The notes under the pieces: model-generated
Databases searched by the model: none
What the model was told of the DNA's origin: nothing
Seen by the model: only the letters and a program-made list of their open reading frames with translations
Position numbers and translations under genes: made by a program
Shown: positions 1 through 9,136 of the stretch, in pieces
How positions within the stretch are numbered: the first letter of the stretch is position 1
Layout of the letters: each line of letters starts with the position of its first letter
NCBI GenBank assembly: GCA_963829845.1
Contig: CAWHKD010000022.1
Location: 1-64,000, forward strand
Length of the DNA stretch: 64,000 nucleotides
Origin: Gaiellasilicea sp963829845
Lineage (GTDB): Bacteria; Actinomycetota; Thermoleophilia; Gaiellales; Gaiellaceae
Reading direction: 5' to 3'

Positions 1-728
1 CTCGATCAGGATCGTCTGCTCGGGGACGACGTACTCGAGCGGCTGGCCCTGCCGCTGCGCGAAGATCGCCTCGTTCTCGTAGCCGAGGAGAACGTCGCCC
101 TTGCCGGAGGCGAACGTCGTCAGCGACTCGCGCGCGCTCTTGTCCTGGACAGCCACGTTCGCGAACAGCGCCTTCAGGTATCGCGCGCCTGCTCGGGCGT
201 CTTGCCCTGCTCGAGCTGGGCGCCGTAGCCGGCCATCACGTTCCAGCGGGCGCCGCCCGACGTGAACGGATTCGGCGTCAGGACCTCGACGCCGTCCTTC
301 GTCAGGTCGTCCCACGTCTTGATCCCCTTCGGGTTGCCCTCGCGGACCATGAAAACGACGACGGAGTCGGTGACCATGCCCTTGTGCTCGCCGGCGTTCC
401 AATCCTTCGCGACGACGCCGGACTCGACCAGGCGCGTCATGTCGGGCTCGAGCGAGAACGCGACGACGTCGGCCCGCAGGCCCGCCTCGACCGCTCGGCT
501 CTGCTCGCCGGAGGCCCCGTAGGACTGCTGGAAGGAGACGCCCTCGCCCGCACCGCCGCGGTAGAGCTCGATCAGCTTCGCGTACGCCTCGCGCGGGGTC
601 GAGTAAGCGACGAGGCGGATGTTGCCGCCCTCGGCGCCCGTCGGCGCCGAGCCATCCGTGGACGAGCCGCCACACCCAGCGAGGGCGAGGACGGCGAGAA
701 CGGCTGCGCCGACGAGCTTGGGTGTCAT
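1..728 (-). CDS. Sulfate ABC transporter substrate-binding lipoprotein (partial, frameshifted)
   Basis: This is a periplasmic/extracellular solute-binding protein of the sulfate/thiosulfate family that would deliver sulfate to an ABC permease. The N-terminus carries a signal peptide ending in a lipobox (LAGC), followed by family-typical segments such as ADVVAFSLEPD and TPNPFTSGGARWN. The ATG at 728 is preferred because GGAG lies 6 bases upstream; an in-frame GTG at 740 has no such site. The frame hits a stop near 174, but homology resumes in another frame (YLKALFANVAVQDKSA, then GDVLLGYENEA) up to the window edge. One base appears to be missing at about 180. The 3' end lies outside the window. 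It diverges from cysHDN, which supports a role in sulfate uptake. Confidence 0.88.
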
Positions 729-740
729 CGTCATCTCCAC

Positions 741-816
741 TAACTCCGTAGACTTTATAGCTGGGATTAGTAGCAGTTATGAACAAGCCGTCCGCGCTGG
801 TACCATCCGAGCCGCG
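741..816. promoter_or_regulatory. Divergent promoter region between sulfate-binding protein and cysH
   Basis: A 76-base A+T-richer spacer (for example GACTTTATAG and GATTAGTAGCAG) separates two divergent sulfur genes and must hold both promoters. A sulfur-responsive regulator site is likely by context, but I cannot assign a specific operator. Confidence 0.45.
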
Positions 817-1510
817 ATGACGACCACCTCCCCCGACGACGTCGCCGCTCTCGCCGCGCGCTCCGAAGAGTTGACGGCGCAGGAGCTGGTCGCCGCGATG
901 GTCGAGCGCTTCGCCCACCGCGTCTCGCTCGCCTGCTCCTTCCAGAAGGAGGAGGCCGTGCTGCTCGACATGCTTTTCGCCGTCGAGCCGAAGGCGCGCG
1001 TCTTCGCGATCGACACCCACTACCTCTTCCCGGAGACGTACGAGCTCTGGCGGGAGGTCGAGCGGCGCTACGACACGACGATCGAGGTGTTCGAGGGCCC
1101 GAGCGTCGAGGAGCTGACGGCGACCCACGGCGAGAAGCTCTGGGAGCGCAAGCCCGACCTCTACCTCGCCGTCGCCAAGGTCGAGCCGCTCGTCCGCGCG
1201 CTCGGAGAGCTCGACGGCTGGATCACCGGTGTCCGCCGCGACCAGTCGCCGACACGCGCGAACGCGCCGAAGCTCGGCTGGGACGCCGCAGCACGAGCTG
1301 TGGAAGGCGAACCCCCTCGCCGACTGGAGCGACGACGACTGCTGGACGTACATCCGCGAGCGCGGGCTCCCCTACAACGCGTTGCACGACCGCGGCTACT
1401 CGTCCATCGGCGACACCCACTCGACCCTTCCCGGCGAGGGCCGCGAAGGCCGCTGGGCCGGCAGCGACCGGACCGAGTGCGGTCTGCACGATCCCGAATC
1501 GACGCCGTGA
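817..1510 (+). CDS. cysH: Phosphoadenylyl-sulfate (PAPS-type) reductase CysH, frameshifted
   Basis: It reduces activated sulfate to sulfite in assimilatory sulfate reduction. Seen in frame 1: SLACSFQKEEAVLLD (nucleotide-binding loop), DTHYLFPET, KVEPLVRAL and RRDQSPTRANAPKLGWD. After a one-base insertion near 1288-1292 (GCCGCAGCACGAG) homology continues as HELWKANPLADW, SIGDTHSTLPGEGREG and the catalytic TECGLH. The cysteine pairs that bind the [4Fe-4S] cluster in APS reductases are absent: the position is LAVAKVEPL. SIGDTHST resembles the E. coli PAPS reductase. This suggests a PAPS-specific, thioredoxin-dependent enzyme. The start is ATG at 817. The stop TGA overlaps the presumed GTG start of cysD. 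Confidence 0.85.
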
Positions 1511-2422
1511 TCCAGACGCCTCGCCCATCGCTCCCACCTCGACGAGCTCGAGGCGGAGGCGGTCCACATCATGCGCGAGCTCGCGGCCGAGCTCGAGCGC
1601 CCCGTCCTCCTCTTCTCCGGCGGCAAGGACTCGATCGTGCTGCTGCGGCTCGCGGAGAAGGCGTTCCGCCCCGGCAAGTTCCCGTTCCCGGTCATGCATG
1701 TCGACACCGGCCACAACTTCCCCGAGGTGATCGAGTACCGCGACCGGCGCGTTGCGGAGCTCGGCGAGACGCTGCTCGTCGCGTCGGTCCAGGAGTCGAT
1801 CGACAAGGGCCGCGTCGTCGAGGAGACGGGCCCGCGGGCATCGCGAAACCAGCTCCAGACGACGACGCTGCTCGATGCGATCGAGGAGCACCGCTTCGAC
1901 GCCGCGATCGGCGGCGCCCGCCGCGACGAAGAGCGCGCCCGCGCGAAGGAGCGGATCTTCAGCTTCCGCGACGACTTCGGCCAGTGGAACCCGCGCGCCC
2001 AGCGGCCCGAGCTCTGGAATCTCTACAACGCCCGCGTCCGCCGCGGCGAGCACGTTCGCGTCTTCCCGATCTCGAACTGGACCGAGCTCGACGTCTGGCA
2101 GTACGTCGCCCGCGAGGGGCTCGAGCTGCCGTCGATCTACTTCGCGCACGAGCGCGAGGTCTTCAAGCGGGACGGGATGCTCTACGCGGTCAGCGACGTG
2201 GTCGAGCGGATGGAGGGCGAGGAGCCGTTCTCGGCGTCGGTGCGCTTCCGCACGGTCGGCGACATGAGCTGCACGGGCGCGGTCGCGTCCGACGCCGCGA
2301 CGCTCGAGCAGGTCGTGACCGAGATCGCGGCGACGCGCGTGACCGAGCGCGGCGAGACCCGCGCCGACGACCGGGCAAGCGAGGCCGCGATGGAGGACAG
2401 GAAGCGTGTTGGCTACTTCTGA
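1507..2422 (+). CDS. cysD: Sulfate adenylyltransferase subunit 2 CysD
   Basis: This is the catalytic subunit of ATP sulfurylase, which forms APS from ATP and sulfate with the CysN GTPase. It has the PP-loop VLLFSGGKDSIVLLRLA, then HVDTGHNFPEVIEYRD, GGARRDEERARAKER, SFRDDFGQWNPRAQRPELWN and the C-terminal KRVGYF end. The clean frame begins at ATG 1571, but the family-typical HLDELEAEAVHIMRE lies just upstream in the same frame with no start codon. The likely start is GTG 1507, overlapping the cysH stop as GTGA, with a one-base insertion between 1510 and about 1545. This is the third suspected indel within 1.5 kb. Confidence 0.9.
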
Positions 2423-2430
2423 GGCAGCTG

Positions 2431-3690
2431 ATGGCCACCGAGCTCGTCCGCCTCGTCACTGCAGGCTCCGTTGACGACGGCAAGTCGACGCTGATCGGCC
2501 GCCTCCTCTACGACACGAAGCAGATCCTCGCCGACCAGCTCGAGCACATCGAGGAGACGTCGAAGCGCCGCGGCGACGGCTACGTCAACCTCGCCCTGCT
2601 CACCGACGGCCTCCGCGCCGAGCGCGAGCAGGGGATCACGATCGACGTCGCCTACCGCTCGTTCGTGACGCCACGCCGCCGCTTCCAGCTCGCCGACGCG
2701 CCCGGTCACATCCAGTACACGCGCAACATGGTCACCGGCGCCTCGACCGCGGATGTCGCGATCATCCTCGTCGACGCTCGTAAGGGCGTGATCGAGCAGA
2801 CTCGCCGACACTCGTACATCGCGGCGATCCTCGGCACGCCCCACGTCGTCGTCGCCGTCAACAAGATGGACCTCGCCGACTTCTCGGAGGAACGCTTCCG
2901 CGAGATCGAGCAGGAGCTGAGCGAGACGAGCGAGCGGCTCGGGCTGCGCGACGTGCAGGTGATCCCGATGTCGGCATTGCGCGGCGACAACGTCGTCGAG
3001 CGCGGCGAGGGGATGCCCTGGTACGACGGGCCGACGCTGCTCGAGCACCTGGAGACCGTCGAGATCGCCGGCGACCGCGACCTCGACCACCGCCGCTTCC
3101 CCGTCCAGTGGGTGATCCGGCCGATCTCCGACGAGCATCACGACTACCGCGGCTACGCGGGCCAGGTGGCCGGCGGCGTCTGGCAGGCGGGGGACGACGT
3201 CGTCGTGCTCCCCTCCGGCCGCCGCTCCTCGGTGGCGGCGGTCGAGACAGCCGACGGCCCGCTCGACCTGGCCGTTCCCGGCATGTCCGTGACAGTCCGG
3301 CTCGCCGACGACATCGACGTCTCGCGCGGCGACATGCTCGCCGACCCCGAGCAGGCGCCGAGGGTCGCGCGCGAGCTCGAGGCAACGGTCTGCTGGATGG
3401 CGGAGCAGCCGCTGGAGCCGCGCGCGAAGCTCGCGATCAAGCAGACGACGCGCACCGTGCGGGCGATCGTCGAGGAGCTCGTCTCGGTCGTCGACATCCA
3501 CACGCTCGAGGATCAGACCGGCCCTGAGCGGCTGGAGCTGAACGACATCGCGCGCGTACGGCTGCGGCTGAGCGAGCCACTCGCGGTCGACGCCTACGCG
3601 GACAACCGGGCCACGGGTGCGTTCATCCTGATCGACGAGTCGACGAACGACACCGTCGCCGCCGGGATGATCAGTTCCGCGGCGCCCTGA
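2431..3690 (+). CDS. cysN: Sulfate adenylyltransferase subunit 1 (GTPase) CysN
   Basis: This is the regulatory GTPase of ATP sulfurylase, an EF-Tu-like protein of 419 residues. G1 is GSVDDGKSTLIGRLLYDTK, switch/G2 lies around EREQGITIDVAYRSF, G3 is DAPGH, G4 is NKMD, and beta-barrel domains follow (PVQWVIRP; RDLDHRRF). The length equals CysN alone; no APS kinase (CysC) domain follows. A PAPS-type CysH needs PAPS, so cysC must be elsewhere. The ATG at 2431 starts 8 bases after the cysD stop. The reading frame is intact, unlike its neighbours on both sides. Confidence 0.95.
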   Translation: MATELVRLVTAGSVDDGKSTLIGRLLYDTKQILADQLEHIEETSKRRGDGYVNLALLTDGLRAEREQGITIDVAYRSFVTPRRRFQLADAPGHIQYTRNMVTGASTADVAIILVDARKGVIEQTRRHSYIAAILGTPHVVVAVNKMDLADFSEERFREIEQELSETSERLGLRDVQVIPMSALRGDNVVERGEGMPWYDGPTLLEHLETVEIAGDRDLDHRRFPVQWVIRPISDEHHDYRGYAGQVAGGVWQAGDDVVVLPSGRRSSVAAVETADGPLDLAVPGMSVTVRLADDIDVSRGDMLADPEQAPRVARELEATVCWMAEQPLEPRAKLAIKQTTRTVRAIVEELVSVVDIHTLEDQTGPERLELNDIARVRLRLSEPLAVDAYADNRATGAFILIDESTNDTVAAGMISSAAP

Positions 3691-3830
3691 TCCGCTCGAC
3701 AAGGCGGCCGAGCGACGCTGTCCCGGCCGGCGCACGCTTGCCCAGGTTTGCGGGCGCTTGCACAAGGCCGTGGCGGCCCGCGTGAGCTCGGCGCCTCGCA
3801 ATCTCGAGGCCGAAGTGCCACGATGCGCCC

Positions 3831-5484
3831 GTGTCGACGACTGCCGTGGAGGAGTTCCTCGCCCGCGGATACGAGTCGCTCGCGGCCGGCCACTGGAGCG
3901 ACGCACGCGACGCGTTTTCAGGAAGCCACCGACCTGACCGACTCCCCCGAGGCGCTCGACGGACTCGGGCGCGCGCTGTGGTGGCTTCGGGACGAACGCG
4001 GCGCGGTCGTCCACCGAGAGCGCGCCTACGCGGGGTTCCGGCGCGACGGGGAGCTTGCGCGCGCGGCGCGAATCGCGCTCTGGCTCTCGCGCGAGTACTT
4101 GCTCGCGTTCGACAACGACGCCGCGTCGCGCGGCTGGCTCGCGCGTGCCGAGCGCCTCCTCCGCGACGTAGCGCCGGGAGCCGAGCGGGCTGGCTCGACC
4201 TCACGCGCTCCGAGGCGACGCGCGACGCGCGGAGACCGCAGCCTCGCTTCGCCTCCGCGGCTCTCGACGTCGCTCTCGCTCACCGGCGACATGGACCTCG
4301 AGCTCCGTGCGCTGGCGCAGCTGGGCCTCGCGGAGGTCACGCTTGGAGAGACGGACCGCGGCCTCGCTCGGCTCGACGAGGCGATGGCGGCGGCGACAAG
4401 CGGCGAGCCCGCCACGCTCGAGACGTTCGCGGACATCTGCTGCACGCTGATGCTCGCCTGCGAGCGCGCCGGAGACAGCGAGCGTCCGCAGCAGTGGAGC
4501 GCCGTCCTCGACGAGTTCGTCCGTGCGCACGACCACGTGACGCTGCTCGCGTTCTGTCGGACGTGCTGTGCCGACGTCTACGCGGCCAACGGACGGATCG
4601 ACTCGGCCGAGGCGGAGCTCGAGCTCGCGGTGCGGGAGCTCAGCGCGGCGGGCCAGCGCTCACGCTGCATCCCTCCCTCGGCTCGCCTGGCGGAGATTCG
4701 CGTGCTCCAGGGCCGCTTCGACGAGGCGGAGCAGCTGCTCGACGGCCTCGAGGCGGAGCCCGAGGCCCTGCAGGCCGTGTCGCTCTCCGCATCGCCGCGG
4801 CGAGCCCGCCGCCGCCTCGGCGCTCTTGACGCGCCGGCTCGACGAGCTCGGGTGGACGAATCTGCTCGCTGCGCCGCTGCTCGCGCAGCTCGTCGAGGCG
4901 CGGCTGCTCGAGGGCTACCTCGACGGCGCTACGGCCGCGGCCTCCGCGCTCGAGGAGATCGCGGCCGCGCGAGGTCGCGAGCGCGTGGAGGCGCTCGCGA
5001 CCGCGTCTCGCGGTCGCATCGCCTTCGCCGAAGGGCGGGCGGACGCCGCCGAGCTCCTGCTCGAGGCGGTGAACCGCTTCGCGGCGCTCGGTTCGCGCCT
5101 CGACGCGGCGCGGACTCGCCTCGAACTGGCCCGCGCGCTCGCTGTGCCCTCGCCGGAGGTCGCCGTCGACACGGCACGACACGCGCGCACCGAGCTCGAG
5201 GCGCTCGGCGCGCTTCGCGATGCCGACGCCGCCGCGGCGCTCATGCGCTCGCTGGGCGCGAAGGGCCGCGCCGGGCCGACGGGCGGTGGGGCTACTCAGC
5301 CGGCGCGAGAAGGAGGTGCTCCGGCTCCTCGGCGACGGCCTCTCGAATCGCGAGATCGCCGAGCGGCTGTTCATCAGCCCGAAGACCGCGGAGCACCACG
5401 TCAGTCGCATCTACGCGAAGCTCGGCGTGAGCTCGCGTGCCGAGGCCGGCGCCGTACGCCGCGCGGAATCTGGGGGACGAATAG
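3831..5484 (+). pseudogene. TPR-containing LuxR-family transcriptional regulator, multiply frameshifted
   Basis: The pieces, read across frames, form one protein. The N-terminal helical repeats start at GTG 3831 (VEEFLARGYESLAAGHWSDA). Several TPR-like segments follow (ALDGLGRALWWLRDERG; GLAEVTLGETDRGLARLDEA; RLAEIRVLQGRFDEAEQLL). The C-terminal LuxR HTH is LSRREKEVLRLLGDGLSNRE, then ISPKTAEHHVSRIYAKLGV. Frame changes are needed near 3915-3918 (TTTT), 4187-4189 (GGG), 4283, 4790, 5283 and 5450; the last restores the end AARNLGDE and TAG at 5482-5484. At least two of the shifts sit in homopolymers, so sequencing error is as likely as decay. The target genes are unknown; the SnoaL-like and cupin genes lie directly downstream. 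Confidence 0.75.
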
Positions 5485-5553
5485 GGGAGATCCCCCTACC
5501 GGACGAGTCGCACGCCGCGCGAAGCTCGACACGTCGAACGAAAGGAGGACAGG

Positions 5554-5946
5554 ATGTCCGAGCAGAACAAGGAGGTCGTGCGCGACTACTACGCGCGCGT
5601 CCTCAACGGGCGCGACCTCGACGCCGTCGACGAGTACTTCGCGGACGAGCGCATGGTCGAGGGCGTCAAGGCAGGGTGCTTCCGCTACTTCGAGGCGTTC
5701 CCCGATCTTCACGTCGCGCTCGACGAGCTCATCGCCGAGGGGGACCGCGTGTTCCTGCGCTCGACGATGACTGGGACGCACGACGGCGAGTACAAGGGGA
5801 TCCCGCCGACGGGACGCCATGTCGCTGCGGAGTCAGCCGAGGTGTTCCGGATCGCCGACGGCAAGTTCGTCGGCTACTGGTGCATGACGAACGTCGCCGG
5901 ACTGATGCGCCAGCTCACCGAGGAGACCGTGCCCGCGACGGCATAG
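5554..5946 (+). CDS. SnoaL-like polyketide cyclase / ester cyclase family protein
   Basis: A 130-residue alpha+beta barrel (NTF2-like fold) protein. It has NKEVVRDYYARVLNGRDLDAVDEYFADE at the N-terminus, FPDLHVALDELIAEGDRV in the middle, and GTHDGEYKGIPPTGRHV near residues 70-85, which is the SnoaL signature. A strong Shine-Dalgarno site (AAAGGAGG) precedes ATG 5554. It lies between a frameshifted LuxR regulator and a cupin gene, all on the plus strand. The substrate cannot be inferred; the family includes cyclases and many uncharacterised small-molecule enzymes. Confidence 0.82.
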   Translation: MSEQNKEVVRDYYARVLNGRDLDAVDEYFADERMVEGVKAGCFRYFEAFPDLHVALDELIAEGDRVFLRSTMTGTHDGEYKGIPPTGRHVAAESAEVFRIADGKFVGYWCMTNVAGLMRQLTEETVPATA

Positions 5947-5968
5947 AACCTGCGAGAAAGGAGATCCG

Positions 5969-6347
5969 ATGGCCGAAGGCATCGAGCGCGACCGCATCCG
6001 AGTCGGTCGAGCTCGAGGGGTACGAAGGGCACTTCGAGGACTTCGGCCCGTACACGGTGGGGTTCGAGACGTACACCGCCGACGCCGATCTTGCGCCGCT
6101 CTTCGCGGGCCTGCCGGACGACCACTGTCAATGCCCGCACATGGGCTACGTCGTGAAGGGCAAGCTGAAGTTCAGGTTCGACGACGGACGCGAGGAGATC
6201 TACGAAGCCGGGGATGCGTACTACGCTCCTCCCGGGCACCTGCCGTACCTGTACGCAGGGTCCGAGGTCGTCGAGTTCAGCCCGTCGACGGAGCTCCAGG
6301 AGACGTTCGAAGTCGTCGAGCGGAACATGGCGAAGCTCAGCGGCTGA
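5969..6347 (+). CDS. Cupin-domain protein, frameshifted near its start
   Basis: A small single-domain cupin: ESVELEGYEGHFEDFG, DDHCQCPHMGYVVKGKLKF (metal-binding region), AGDAYYAPPGHLPYLYAG. ATG 5969 follows a good GGAG site (GAAAGGAGATCCG). The start codon and the cupin body are in different frames, so one extra base is inferred between about 5988 and 5996. The upstream SnoaL-like gene ends 22 bases earlier, so the two are probably cotranscribed. Function unknown. Confidence 0.75.
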
Positions 6348-6355
6348 GCAGGAGT

Positions 6356-6381
6356 GGGGGCCGGGCTTCGGCTCGGCTCCC
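6356..6381 (+). terminator. Stem-loop with TTCG tetraloop after the cupin gene
   Basis: GGGCCGGGC, loop TTCG, then GCTCGGCTC. It forms a stem of at least 9 pairs (two G-T wobbles) extended by flanking G/C, about 10 bases after the cupin stop. There is no T-tract, as is usual for G+C-rich actinobacterial terminators. Confidence 0.5.
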
Positions 6382-6473
6382 TCTGGCGGCATCGAGTGTC
6401 AATAGCCACCACTCCGGCTGCGGTCGATCACGCTCGAAGCCGCCACTCGCGCGACGGCCTCGAGGCGGGAGGC

Positions 6474-7295
6474 CTAGGGCTGGGCCGGCGAGCGGCGCCC
6501 GCGCCCGGGCAGTCGCAGCCGGCGGCGTCGGCCACCGTCGCCGATCACTGAAACGACGGTCTGGGCGAGGTGCGGACAGCCGGTCGAGGGGAACGCATCC
6601 CGCCGATGCCGGTGGAGGACGAGGAACAGGTCGCCGCGCGGCGCGTCCCGGTAGAGGCGGCCGAGGCGGAGGTGGTCGATCGCGGCGAGCGTCGGCTGAT
6701 AGATCGCGTCGTGCCAGTCCGCCGCGATCTCCGCGTTCTCGAGCACGTGTCCGCGTCCCCGCATCATGTGGTAGCCGTGCACCTGGATGTTCTCCAGCAG
6801 CTCGAGGTAAAGCGCCGGCCGGCTTACTGGGACACGCAGACGGGGGCGCGCTTTGGTAAGCCCGCTGTCCTCCAGGAAGATCCGCTCGAGCTGCCTGAGC
6901 ACGACCTCGAGCATGTCTGCCCCGGCCGGGAGAGAGACGCGCGCGATCAGCTCGGTCACGTCGGCGTCGATCATCTCTGCGCCTCCGCGCCGCGCGAGAG
7001 CAGCGCGGTGGTGACCGTCGATCACGAAGTACGTCTCGCCGAGCTTGACCACGACGATCGGCGGGAAGGCGCCGTCGGCGAACGCGCTCGCGAGCGAACG
7101 CATCCGGTCTCGGCTGAAGGAGCGAAGCGGGCGGAAGTCACGCGTGAACGAGCTGGCGCGGCCGTCTGTGCCGACGAGCGCGTCGAGCGGGATCGCACGG
7201 ACGCCCAGGTACCGGCGCCCGAACGGCTTCAGTCGCCGCTCGACCTCGTCGAGCTCGAGCAGGCGATCGCGGGGACGGGTCCTCAGTCCCTTCAT
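6474..7295 (-). CDS. ParB/sulfiredoxin-like N-terminal domain protein
   Basis: 273 residues. Residues about 55-110 hold a ParB-N/Srx-type segment: RMRSLASAFADGAFPPIVVVK, then YFVIDGHHRAALARRGGAEM. VIDGHHR is the diagnostic DGHHR motif of the ParB/Srx nucleotide-binding fold. The C-terminal half (IQVHGYHMMRGRGHV, ENAEIAADWHDAIYQP) is typical of stand-alone actinobacterial ParB-like proteins, not of chromosome-partitioning ParB, and no HTH domain is evident. The last 25 residues are arginine-rich (DGGRRRRLRLPGRGRRS). The start is ATG 7295. The biological role is not known. Confidence 0.72.
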   Translation of the reverse strand: MKGLRTRPRDRLLELDEVERRLKPFGRRYLGVRAIPLDALVGTDGRASSFTRDFRPLRSFSRDRMRSLASAFADGAFPPIVVVKLGETYFVIDGHHRAALARRGGAEMIDADVTELIARVSLPAGADMLEVVLRQLERIFLEDSGLTKARPRLRVPVSRPALYLELLENIQVHGYHMMRGRGHVLENAEIAADWHDAIYQPTLAAIDHLRLGRLYRDAPRGDLFLVLHRHRRDAFPSTGCPHLAQTVVSVIGDGGRRRRLRLPGRGRRSPAQP

Positions 7296-7370
7296 CTCGA
7301 CTCAAGCCTACAACCCAGCGCTGCCAAACAGCATGACACTGACGCGTCTGAAGCCGAGCGTCGAGCGGTG

Positions 7371-8975
7371 TCAGCTGCCGACGCCGGGCGGGGCCTCGAC
7401 GACGTCGCCCGAGAAACGCTCGTGGACGAAGCGCACGACCATGGCGCCCTCACCGACCGCGGTCGCGCAACGCTTCACCGAGCCCGAGCGAACATCGCCG
7501 ACTGCGAAGACCCCGGGCACGCTCGTCTCCAAAATGCCCTCGGCACCGGCCCTCTGACCCGCGAGGACGAAGCCGTCGTCGTCGAGCGCCACCGTGCCAC
7601 CGAGCCAGGCGGTGTTCGGTGCGGCTCCGAGAAAGAGGAAGAGGGTGGTGAGCGGGATCCGCTCGCCGTCGCGGAGCGTCGCCGCCTCGAGCTGGCCGTC
7701 GGCGCCGTGCACCTCGGCGATCTCGCTGTTTCCTCGGACGAGGACGCCGGCGCGCTCCAGGTCGTGGATCAGGTAATCCGACATCGTCTCGGTGAGATCG
7801 GCCCGGCGGTGGAAGAGCGTCACGAGTGCGCCACCGCGGGCGAGCCAGATCGCCGCCTGGGCCGCCGAGTTCCCGCCGCCGACGACACCGACCCGCCTGG
7901 CGCCGCAGCTCCGGGCTTCCTGCGGCCCCGCGGCGTAGAAGATGCTGACGCCTTCGTATGACTCGATCTCGGGGATCGGCAGCCGGCGGTACTCGGCGCC
8001 GGTCGCAAGAACGACGGCGCGCGCCCTCACCTCCTGGCCGCTGTCGAGCCGGACGAGGTGATACGCGGCGCCTGGCTCGAGCGCGACGGCGCGGTACGGC
8101 GTGGCCATGCGGGCGCCGAACTTCCGCGCCTGGCCGACAGCACGGAACGTCAGCTCCGAGCCGCTGACGCCCGCCGGGAAGCCGAGGTAGTTCTCGATCC
8201 TCCGCGACGTTCCCGCCTGGCCGCCGAGAGCGCTGCCCTCGACCACGAGCGTGTCCAGCCCCTCCGACGCGCCGTAGACGGCGGCGCCGAGCCCGGCCGG
8301 ACCGCCGCCGACGACGAGCAGGTCGACCGTTTCCGTGTGATCGAGATCGAGCCCGATACCGAGCGTCCGGGACACCTCGCCGGCTGAGGGATTCCGAAGC
8401 TCGGGCCCTCCTGGCAGGCGCACGAGCGGGATCTCGTTGTCCGCAAAGCTGGTGAGCTGGGCGAGGCCCTCCGCATGCTCGGGGAGGTCGGTGTCCAGCC
8501 AGGTGAAGGGCAGGCGATTGCGACGTGCGAACTCGACGAGCAGTCGCGTCGCCACGGACGAGTGCGGCCCGACGATCTCGACCCCGACACCGGCCCTTGC
8601 CTGAAGGCCCTCCCGGCGAGCCATGAACGTCCAGAGCAAGAGGTCGCTGAGCGCGCTGTCCTCGAACAGGAGCGCTCGCAGCTCCTCACGCTCGACAGCG
8701 ATGTAGCGCAGCGGTTCGGTCACCACAGCCGTCAAGAACACGGTCTGCCCCGTGAGCAGGTTCGACTCGCCGAGGAAGCCGCCCGGGCCGTGACGATTGA
8801 GCTCCGCACCGGTCTGGTCGAGGACGGCCGCCTGGCCTTCGATGATCGCGATCAGCGGATAGCGTCGGTCACCGACCCGAAAGAGCACGTCGCCGACCTC
8901 CGCCCGCCGCTCCTCGCCGTGCTCGGCGAGCAACGCGAGTTGTCCCTCGGAGAGCACCGCCGTCCGGGCTGTCAC
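7371..8975 (-). CDS. Cyclic-nucleotide-binding domain fused to thioredoxin-reductase-like FAD oxidoreductase
   Basis: 534 residues. The N-terminal 120 residues form a CRP-type cNMP-binding domain (EVGDVLFRVGDRRYPLIAIIEGQ and GPGGFLGESNLLTGQ). Residues about 130-190 are a thioredoxin-like linker (RRNRLPFTWLDTD). From about 215 comes a two-dinucleotide-binding oxidoreductase: LLVVGGGPAGLGAAVYGASEG (FAD), RRIENYLGFP, VGVVGGGNSAAQAAIWLA (NADPH) and VPGVFAVGDVRSGSVKR. The CxxC redox centre of true thioredoxin reductases is missing: the position reads AAGPQEARSCG. It is therefore probably not a disulfide reductase. The start is chosen at 8975. It is divergent from padR. Confidence 0.88.
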   Translation of the reverse strand: MTARTAVLSEGQLALLAEHGEERRAEVGDVLFRVGDRRYPLIAIIEGQAAVLDQTGAELNRHGPGGFLGESNLLTGQTVFLTAVVTEPLRYIAVEREELRALLFEDSALSDLLLWTFMARREGLQARAGVGVEIVGPHSSVATRLLVEFARRNRLPFTWLDTDLPEHAEGLAQLTSFADNEIPLVRLPGGPELRNPSAGEVSRTLGIGLDLDHTETVDLLVVGGGPAGLGAAVYGASEGLDTLVVEGSALGGQAGTSRRIENYLGFPAGVSGSELTFRAVGQARKFGARMATPYRAVALEPGAAYHLVRLDSGQEVRARAVVLATGAEYRRLPIPEIESYEGVSIFYAAGPQEARSCGARRVGVVGGGNSAAQAAIWLARGGALVTLFHRRADLTETMSDYLIHDLERAGVLVRGNSEIAEVHGADGQLEAATLRDGERIPLTTLFLFLGAAPNTAWLGGTVALDDDGFVLAGQRAGAEGILETSVPGVFAVGDVRSGSVKRCATAVGEGAMVVRFVHERFSGDVVEAPPGVGS

Positions 8976-9080
8976 GGCCGAACACTAGCCCCACCGCGCG
9001 TGCCGGTTCACGCGCCGGAGCGCGTGCACAAGAGCCGAGACTGTTCCGTGGCTCAATCCAGCCCAATACCTTGCGCTTCG

Positions 9081-9136
9081 ATGCACATCGTGCTTCTATG
9101 CATAGTACTTCGAGCCGTGGAGGGCTATGCACATCG
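9081..9136. promoter_or_regulatory. Putative PadR operator: 10-bp palindrome and direct repeats
   Basis: The perfect palindrome CTATGCATAG is at 9096-9105. It lies between two exact copies of ATGCACATCG at 9081-9090 and 9127-9136; the second contains the padR start codon. PadR-type repressors commonly autoregulate from palindromes in their own promoter, so this is a good operator candidate. Binding is inferred. Confidence 0.5.

Noticed and set aside
619..3690. A single 1023-residue frame that appears to fuse CysH and CysN
   Set aside because: The middle third (about 1290-2430) is arginine-rich out-of-frame sequence, while intact CysD lies in another frame there. The apparent fusion is an artefact of a one-base insertion in cysH and high G+C.
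2413..4014. 533-residue open frame antisense to cysN
   Set aside because: Shadow frame of a G+C-rich gene: no recognisable domain, composition rich in D, R and V, and cysN is well conserved on the other strand.
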